Source of the DNA: Lobulomyces angularis
Lineage: Eukaryota; Chytridiomycota; Chytridiomycetes; Lobulomycetales; Lobulomycetaceae
Reading direction: 5' to 3'
Assembly (NCBI GenBank): GCA_027604685.1
Contig: JADHYX010000474.1
Location: 1-15,744, forward strand
Length of the DNA: 15,744 nt
Shown: positions 10,601 through 15,744 of the stretch, one piece after another
How positions within the stretch are numbered: position 1 is the first letter of the stretch
Layout: every line of letters starts with the position of its first letter
Program-made: the position numbers and the translations under genes
Notes under the pieces: model-generated
Told to the model about the DNA's origin: nothing
The model's input: only the letters and a program-made list of their open reading frames with translations
The model's database searches: none

Positions 10601-10902
10601 CTCAATTCATTTTTGTATTCTCTCCTTTTTTCTTCCAACAATTCAAATATAGTTATTGCTCTCTAGAAGCAAAAAAAAAATATACGTAAGCATATATATT
10701 TGATAAAATATGAAATTGATACCTCTTCAGTAAGTTTTTTATCTAATTTTTCTACTTCAGTTAATTTTTTTGGTTTTTTTGTCAAGTAAGATATTGTAGT
10801 GGAAAGCTTATACAATTTTTTCTCAGTTGCATTTACAGAATTACGGACGACATGAGTGACTTTTGCATCGTTTATGTCAAGAGTCGGATTGCAAACTTCC
10901 AT
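7628..10902 (-). CDS. Large Lys/Glu-rich coiled-coil protein, unknown family
   Basis: Seven exons (10902-10723, 10662-10510, 10427-9948, 9857-9779, 9685-9192, 9132-9025, 8950-7628) join in phase to 938 residues, stop TAA. An in-frame TGA precedes the ATG. If the second intron begins at GTGGGA (10491) instead of GTAGAT (10509), the protein gains six residues. Residues 45-111 are a basic helical segment. Residues 112-271 are a mixed-composition domain with SDWKTSKYRLAQQEYLLARN and a Pro-rich PPPQLPNL patch. Residues 300-430 are acidic. Residues 440-530 form a Lys/Glu coiled coil, and the remainder is acidic and Asn-rich with a basic end. No enzyme motif, membrane segment or signal peptide is seen. 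I recognise no family; cytoskeletal, centrosomal or nuclear scaffolds share this composition. Confidence 0.75.
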
Positions 10903-10903
10903 T

Positions 10904-10918
10904 AGCAGTTTAACTGCT
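10904..10918. promoter_or_regulatory. Near-start palindrome with CAGTT cores
   Basis: AGCAGTT-T-AACTGCT is a perfect 7-bp inverted repeat around one central base, and ends one base before the ATG of the large coiled-coil gene. Each arm contains CAGTT, the shape of a Myb-type site. It could equally be a short hairpin in the 5' leader or chance. Confidence 0.25.
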
Positions 10919-11259
10919 CAATTAAAGAAGTAAAAGTTTAAGTTTGTTTTTTCTTTCTTTTGATTTGATTGAGACGAATTAAAAAAAAATATAAAAAAAT
11001 CAAACATTATTTTGTATAAAAAAGTTTTCCAATCATAGGTCACATGACCTTTTCAATAAAAAAATATAAAATAAAATAAACAATCACAAAAAAAATTATT
11101 GTATAAAATATTTAAAATTAATCCTAATTAGATTATATTTTCAAAAAATAATAAAAAAATAAAAAAATTTTTTTTAATTTGGTTCTTAAATAATCAAAAT
11201 TTTTTTAAAAAAGATTTAATTAGAGATGTTTTTTCTTTGTTAAGTTAAAAAAAACAACA
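10919..11259. other. AT-rich spacer upstream of the large coiled-coil gene
   Basis: These 341 bases are almost entirely A/T runs and hold no coding-like frame. They presumably contain the promoter of the minus-strand gene that starts at 10902. Confidence 0.45.
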
Positions 11260-11400
11260 TTATAATAAAAAAAAACTATTATCATAACATTTAACAGCAA
11301 TTCCATATTGATAATCAGGATTATTTAATACAAATGTGATGAGTAGAGTACCCCAAAGTGGTAATTTTAACTGATAGCCATAATTTGGAAAAAGTCAAGT
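11260..11400 (-). pseudogene. Orphan coding-like exon, possibly membrane-associated
   Basis: A minus-strand frame between an in-frame TGA near 11397 and TAA at 11262-11260 reads PNYGYQLKLPLWGTLLITF and continues NNPDYQYGIAVKCYDNS. It is richer in complex codons than the flanks and contains a plausible short hydrophobic segment. There is no ATG in a suitable place, and it sits in a different frame from the fragment just upstream, so I read it as a last exon of an unresolved gene or a remnant of one. I do not recognise the family. Confidence 0.3.
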
Positions 11401-11504
11401 TCTTCTGGTTTTTGTTTCCTTTTTTTTTTGTATCTTTTTTCACTTTTCTTTGCTTTTTCACTTACCGCCTTCCAAAAAAAAAAATTTTTTTTAAGTAGTT
11501 CAGA
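11367..11504 (-). pseudogene. Lysine-rich fragment faintly like the second half of an HMG box
   Basis: After a good acceptor (T-run then CAG at 11505-11507) a minus-strand frame of 45 codons runs to TAA at 11369-11367. It reads SELLKKNFFFWKAVSEKAK, then KSEKRYKKKRKQKPEEL. The order Ser-Glu-Leu, Trp-Lys-Ala, Ser-Glu, Lys-Ala and Arg-Tyr resembles helices 2-3 of an HMG box, but about eight residues are missing between the Trp and the Tyr and no first helix is visible upstream. It may be a relic, an exon of an unresolved gene, or low-complexity chance. It lies in the upstream region of the ING gene on the other strand. Confidence 0.25.
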
Positions 11505-11645
11505 CTGAAAAAAAAAATTAAAATATAAAAAAAAAATTTATATTAAATAGATTCCTAATTTTTTTTTGGTTTGATTTTATTTTATTTATTTTTTTTTGGT
11601 TTTAATAAAATAAAAAAATAAAAAAGGATAAAAGAGGATAAAAAA

Positions 11646-12898
11646 ATGTCCTTCAATTCTTTTGATTATGCAACATATTTGGAAGATTATATAGCAAGTA
11701 AAAAAAAAAAAAAATAAAAAATAAAAAATTTAAAAATAATTAATATAAAAAAAAATCTATAAACTTAGCAATAGAAAATTTACCATCAGAAATAAAACAG
11801 ATATACCAAGAAATAACCGAAAAAGACAAGGCAGTCAAATTTAAAAATCAAGAGCAGCATCAAAAGGATCTAAACTTGAGAAAAATAATAAAGCAATCTA
11901 CTTTAACTGAAGAAGAATTAAATTTAAAATTTATAAAAGAAAGTACCAACAGTAATAAGGAGGCAAAACTAAAGAAACATAAAAAAAATGCTGCTAATCC
12001 AAGTTATGTCTCAATTGGCATTAAGGATAAAAACTTTTTAAGTCTTGAACAATTGGACATTTACAATGCAATCTTGGCAGAAAAATTGAGTTTAAATAAT
12101 ATTATTGAAGAAAAAATTAAATTAGCAGAGAGAGCATTTGCTATGGTATCTATTATTATTATTTTATTTTATTTTATTCTTTTGGTTTTTTGTTAAATTT
12201 CAAGATTTTTATTTTTTTTTTAGGTTGATCGACATGTTAAGAGGATCACAAATGATATGGAAAAATTTATAGATCAAGATACAAACCATTACAACAGTAC
12301 TTACAATGGCAATTCATCTTCCCTAAATCTTTTAGCACCACCAAGTCTTTCGGTTTCTAACTCAAATACTGACTTAAACGGCTTATCTGAAATCAAATCT
12401 ATTATACCAGTTTCCCCAAACCCTGCTGGTAACATTTTTTTTTTTTTTCTTTTTTTTTTTAAAAACTGTTCTTTTTTTTTTGGTAGGTAGGGAAGGTAGA
12501 CAGGGGTCTAATCGTCCAGTTAGAAAGAGGCCAGCCAATCCAAAATCTAGAAAAAAGTAAGAGAAAGAAAGATGTGGATTATTAAAAACTATTTTTTTTT
12601 GGTTATTTTTTATTTTTAGTACCAACACTAAATCAAAAGAAGGTGATGGTTTAGCGGAAGATGAAGATTTTTATTGTACCTGTAGACAAGTTTCATTTGG
12701 AGCAATGGTTGCTTGTGATGGAGAAGTACGATTTTTTTTGATGTTTACTTTTTGTTGATTATTTTGTTTTCTTAAAAAAAAAACAAGGAGTGTCCGTACG
12801 AATGGTTTCATTACAACTGTGTTGGATTGGAAGCAACTCCTAATGGGGCTTGGTATTGTAAAGATTGTATTGCAAGAAAACAAAAAAAAAAAAAATAG
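11646..12898 (+). CDS. ING: ING-family chromatin reader with C-terminal PHD finger
   Basis: Six exons (11646-11697, 11769-12145, 12224-12428, 12487-12556, 12620-12725, 12788-12898) give 306 residues, stop TAG. Residues 1-110 are the ING N-terminal helical domain: YLEDYIATIENLPSEIKQIY, then a charged coiled coil. Residues 145-250 are a Ser/Asn-rich linker with a basic Arg/Lys patch. The PHD finger spans 253-297, with zinc ligands Cys254, Cys256, Cys267, Cys272, His278, Cys281, Cys294 and Cys297. Tyr253, Met264, Asp268 and Trp276 sit where ING proteins bind trimethylated H3 Lys4. The last seven residues are basic. ING proteins anchor acetyltransferase (NuA4, NuA3) or Rpd3-type deacetylase complexes; the sequence does not tell which. 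The PHD exon junction falls inside the zinc site, between Glu270 and Glu271. The stop lies 19 bp from the convergent SPIN90 stop. Confidence 0.95.
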
Positions 12899-12917
12899 AA
12901 AAAATTACATTTAATTT

Positions 12918-14302
12918 TTAGATTAGCCAACCATGGCATTCATTCCAAACTTTTAAGCAGACTTTTTTGACTTTGTATTTTATGTCTTCACCACTAAAGA
13001 TTTTTAACAAGTTTAAAACTTCACAACTTTTGTGAAAAACATTTCTCGAAAAACAATTTTTTATTAGCGGTGAAAGAACTTCTAAAAATGCAATTTGTAA
13101 CTAAAAAAAAAAAGGTTTAAAAAAAAAAAAAAAAAAAAAGTTAAAAATTTTTTTTTACCTCATCATTGTCATCACAATTAAGTAGTTCCCTAATAACGAC
13201 GTCCAATACCACACACAAGTCGTTTGTGTAAAACAAATTGTGCAATTTTTCGGTGGTAAATATTTTTTGTAAAAAGTTAATTATCAACAACTGATTTATT
13301 TCAACAAATTTCTTATGGTTCCCGTTGCCATCATTACTACTACTACAGTTTTTAAGGCCGTTATTTCCTGTAGTTCTGTTCAGCATAAAGATTACATTTT
13401 CCTAATAATAAAAAAAAAAAAATAGCCATACTGATAAAGTAATACTATGGTCAATTCTCTTTACTAACGTAGTAACAACCAAATTTTCAATAAATTTTCT
13501 AGATACATTTTTTTTCATGAATTGGTCATTTATTGCAAGCTATGTAAATATATTTTTTTTTTTTATTTTTAAAAAAAAACTTATATTAACATACCAATAA
13601 ACGTATAGTACTAAAATTTACATCTTCATCACAGTCGTCTCTATTTTTTTCAATAAATTGACAAAGTATTTCAATAAATTGGGAATCAAAAGTTTCTATT
13701 TAATTTTTTTATTTAAATAAAAGAAAAAAAAAAAATTCCTTACCTAATTCCTGTAGAGAAAATTCCACACTGATACAAATTCTATAAAGAACCTTCACAG
13801 AAATTTCAAAAAAAATTTTTTTTAGTATATCATTTTGGTCGTCGTGATACATTAAAAGAGAAGATTTTAAAATATTTAAAAATTCAATGTCATTTAAACG
13901 GTTAAAAAAATTAGGATAATTTTCACCTTAAAAAAAAAAAAAAAAATAATAATATTACTTAGATTTTTAAAAAAAATTATTTTTACCCAACTCAAAAATT
14001 AAAAAAAAAGTAATGATTAAAACCTGAATGTTTTCATTCTGGATTGAGTAATATTCAGAAAGTTCAGTCAAAACTTGAATTGAATTTTCTTCTAAGACTT
14101 TACATGCAAGAATCTCTTTTGAAACGAAGCTTAATTTATTAAAAACAATCTTTTTTTCAAATATTTGATTGGGGTCATCTTTTTCATTAATTAAATGTGT
14201 AATAAAATTAAAAAATAATTGAATTGAATTGTTTAAAAATTCTGTAGTTGTTGTTTTTGTTGAATTTAAAATTTCTAAATCATTAAAAAAAGTTTCTGAC
14301 AT
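12918..14302 (-). CDS. SPIN90: SPIN90/Ldb17/Dip1-family Arp2/3 activator (LRD only)
   Basis: Six exons (14302-13987, 13926-13744, 13695-13595, 13539-13465, 13401-13159, 13100-12918) give 366 residues, stop TAA. The protein is helical and Leu/Ile-rich throughout. Diagnostic blocks are STIRLLLAINDQFM at about 195-208 and NLFYTNDLCVVLDVVIREL at 280-298, followed by LEVLSPLIKNC, which match the leucine-rich (armadillo-like) domain of SPIN90, budding-yeast Ldb17 and fission-yeast Dip1. Dip1 is close to this length and, like this protein, lacks the SH3 and proline-rich parts of animal SPIN90. Dip1-type proteins switch on Arp2/3 complex without a pre-existing filament and so make the linear seed filaments that start branched networks at endocytic sites. 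All introns are 48-63 bp. Assignment rests on recalled motifs. Confidence 0.88.
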
Positions 14303-14889
14303 TTTTCTTCTTGGAATAAAAAAAAAAAAAAAAGGATTCTAAAAGTTTTGTCTTGTCTATTGTTTTTGTTTATCTATAGATTTATTTTATGGTTTTTTTT
14401 TTAAATATATCTATGCTTAATGTATTCTATTTTAATTTTCGGAATTTTTTTAATTTTGTAAAAACATGAATTTTTTTTTTTTTTTTTTTTTTAAAAACAA
14501 AAAAAAAGATGTTTTAAATTCAATTTTTACTTATTTTAAAATATATCTGTATTTTTTTTTTTTTTTAATTAATTTTATTTATTTTTTTATCTTTTCAACC
14601 TTTTAAAAATAAAAAATAAAAATTAAAAGATTAAAAAAAGTGAAAGAATTAAAAAAATTCAAATTTGCGCTTGAAACCACTTCAAGACCTACCACGGAAC
14701 TTTGATTGTTGGAGCAGGATTGGCTATTTTTACTAATAGTTGCTGTTTAATTTTGAAAAAAATTTTTAAAACAATTTTCATTTTAAAGTTAAGATCATAA
14801 AATTTGGAAAAAAAAATATTCTACTACATTTCAAAGATGCAGAATAAAAAAAAATAAAAATAAACCTAGAATTAATTAATACTAGATAG
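14303..14889. other. Homopolymer-rich spacer with one less AT-rich island
   Basis: From 14303 to about 14640 the sequence is nearly pure A/T, with a T run of over 20 bases around 14470-14492; it should contain the SPIN90 promoter. Around 14665-14745 there is a less AT-rich island. Its + strand reads FKTYHGTLIVGAGLAIFTNS and its minus strand is also open, but neither has a start, splice context or recognisable family, so I leave it unassigned. Confidence 0.4.
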
Positions 14890-15540
14890 GAATCCTTTCA
14901 ACTGCTTTTCAAAAGTTTTTGGTGCTTTTCAGCCAAGATTCCATTTTGGTTATTTACATCTACAACTTGTTTACAACTTGTCCCATCTTTTCTTTCAACC
15001 ACTTTATGTACTAAATTCTTAAAAATTTTTGGGTAACAAATTAGCAAACTGATAAATACCTTTTTTTTGGTGTTGTTTCTAAACAGCTAGAATATTCTGT
15101 TGTACTTTTCAGGTAGTTCATTATCTTTATTGAGAAAAATATTTTTCAGGACATCTTAAAAAAAAGCTCTTTTTAAAAGTGGTATCAATTTTGTACTAGT
15201 CTGCTTTAACTTTTCATAGCTAAAAAGACCCTTTACTTCCTTAGTGGTATGGGTAGTCATTTCTTCTATGAAATTTTTACAAGTTTCATTATCTTTATTG
15301 AACATCAATCGATCTAGGAACGTTGCTAAAAGGCTTACCCCGACCAAAAAAAAAAAACAGCGTTTTCTTCTTTTAATAAATGTTTAACTTCAAGATACTG
15401 AATATCATCATAAGTGTAATTAACAATAAAAATAGGAGGTTTCCTAAAATTTCTGCAAATTTAGAAATTTTCATATTTTTTTAAGAAATTTCGGTAGTCC
15501 AGTTCCAGCAGGAATTTCAGAAATCATTGGATTTAATATA
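14890..15540 (-). pseudogene. Decayed minus-strand gene of unknown family
   Basis: Protein-like minus-strand sequence runs through this stretch but is broken. NPMISEIPAGTGLPKFL near 15530-15480 runs into TGA. IFIVNYTYDDIQYLEVKHLL resumes near 15440 in another frame. A T12 run near 15345 shifts the frame again into LLATFLDRLMFNKDNE. That frame stops at TAA (15156-15158), continues after it (DVLKNIFLNKDNE), stops at TAG near 15090 and again at TGA near 14900. GTG after a hydrophobic/Pro stretch recalls a P-loop, but the Lys-Ser/Thr pair is absent. The frame holds a 56-codon internal duplication. No family recognised. Multi-exon splicing could remove some breaks but not all of the in-frame stops. 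Confidence 0.5.
15117..15301. repeat. Direct 17-bp repeat within the decayed frame
   Basis: TTCATTATCTTTATTGA occurs at 15117-15133 and 15285-15301, exactly 168 bp (56 codons) apart. On the minus strand both copies are in the same frame and encode NKDNE preceded by a Leu-rich helix (SLLATFLDRLMF and the shorter DVLKNIFL). This suggests an old tandem duplication of a helical unit. Confidence 0.6.
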
Positions 15541-15736
15541 TTTAATGAGTTTTTTAATGGCATTTAATAGCAAGAATTTTTTTAGTGATTTCGAAAAATA
15601 TTGACTTTCCTTTATTTCAATAAGATATAAAAAAAAAAGAAAAAAAAAAATTTTTAGATTATTGGAATTCTACCTATTCTGTTACACAAATTTAGAATTC
15701 AATATTTTTAAGAAATGTACAAAAAAATATACTTAC

Positions 15737-15744
15737 AGGTATTG
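15737..15744 (-). CDS. Possible exon end at the right edge (partial)
   Basis: On the minus strand the last eight bases read CAATACCT and are followed by GTAAGTATAT, the strongest consensus 5' splice site in the window. A gene or the 5' part of the decayed locus probably continues beyond the right edge. Only the donor is visible, so nothing can be said about the product. Confidence 0.3.

Noticed and set aside
13402..13432. Shorter intron using GTATGG near 13431
   Set aside because: It would be about 30 bp and breaks the phase; the GTAAAG donor at 13464 gives a 63-bp intron and keeps the SPIN90 frame.
14460..14495. Long T run as a terminator or telomere-like element
   Set aside because: Homopolymers of this kind occur throughout; there is no repeat unit or hairpin.
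1..15744. CRISPR array, tRNA, rRNA, transposase, integrase or bacterial operon
   Set aside because: None seen on either strand. All supported genes are spliced eukaryotic ones, and no evenly spaced repeats or cloverleaf folds were found.

Overview
The window looks like nuclear DNA of a compact, very AT-rich eukaryote. There are long A and T homopolymers everywhere, no operons, no ribosome binding sites and no tRNA or rRNA. I reassembled eight spliced protein genes exon by exon from reading phase. Together they use 36 introns of about 40-102 bp, all GT-AG and nearly all starting GTA. The introns are T/A-rich, which is why few exons stand out as long open frames. TAA, TAG and TGA all serve as stops, so the standard genetic code fits.

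Layout, left to right: a possible 3' tail of a + strand gene (2-46); an unresolved minus-strand coding-like locus (435-1078); CTK3, the gamma subunit of the CTD kinase (+, 1500-2574); a ZNF706-type small zinc-finger protein (-, 3289-2809); CFAP144/FAM183, a ciliary axoneme protein (+, 3858-4518); YIF1, an ER-Golgi membrane protein with a Q/N-rich tail (-, 6513-4934); a 53-aa coiled-coil microprotein (-, 7267-7004); a roughly 940-aa lysine/glutamate-rich coiled-coil orphan (-, 10902-7628); two coding-like fragments, one faintly HMG-box-like (-, 11504-11260); an ING-family PHD-finger protein (+, 11646-12898); a SPIN90/Dip1-type Arp2/3 activator (-, 14302-12918); and a decayed minus-strand reading frame (15540-14890) with a splice donor at the right edge.

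A CFAP144 gene implies a flagellated stage. CTK3, a Dip1-sized SPIN90 homologue and short introns point to the fungal side of the opisthokonts. My best guess is a zoosporic early-diverging fungus or relative (chytrid, rozellid or aphelid type). That is inference from gene content, not a species identification.

The genes are unrelated housekeeping functions: transcription elongation, chromatin reading, secretory membrane traffic, branched-actin seeding and the axoneme. They do not form a pathway or gene cluster. Neighbours are mostly convergent or divergent with short spacers. I found no convincing undescribed multi-gene system. The most useful results are the spliced gene models themselves, the Q/N-rich YIF1 tail, the 19-bp convergent gap between the ING and SPIN90 stops, the orphan coiled-coil proteins and the decaying loci.
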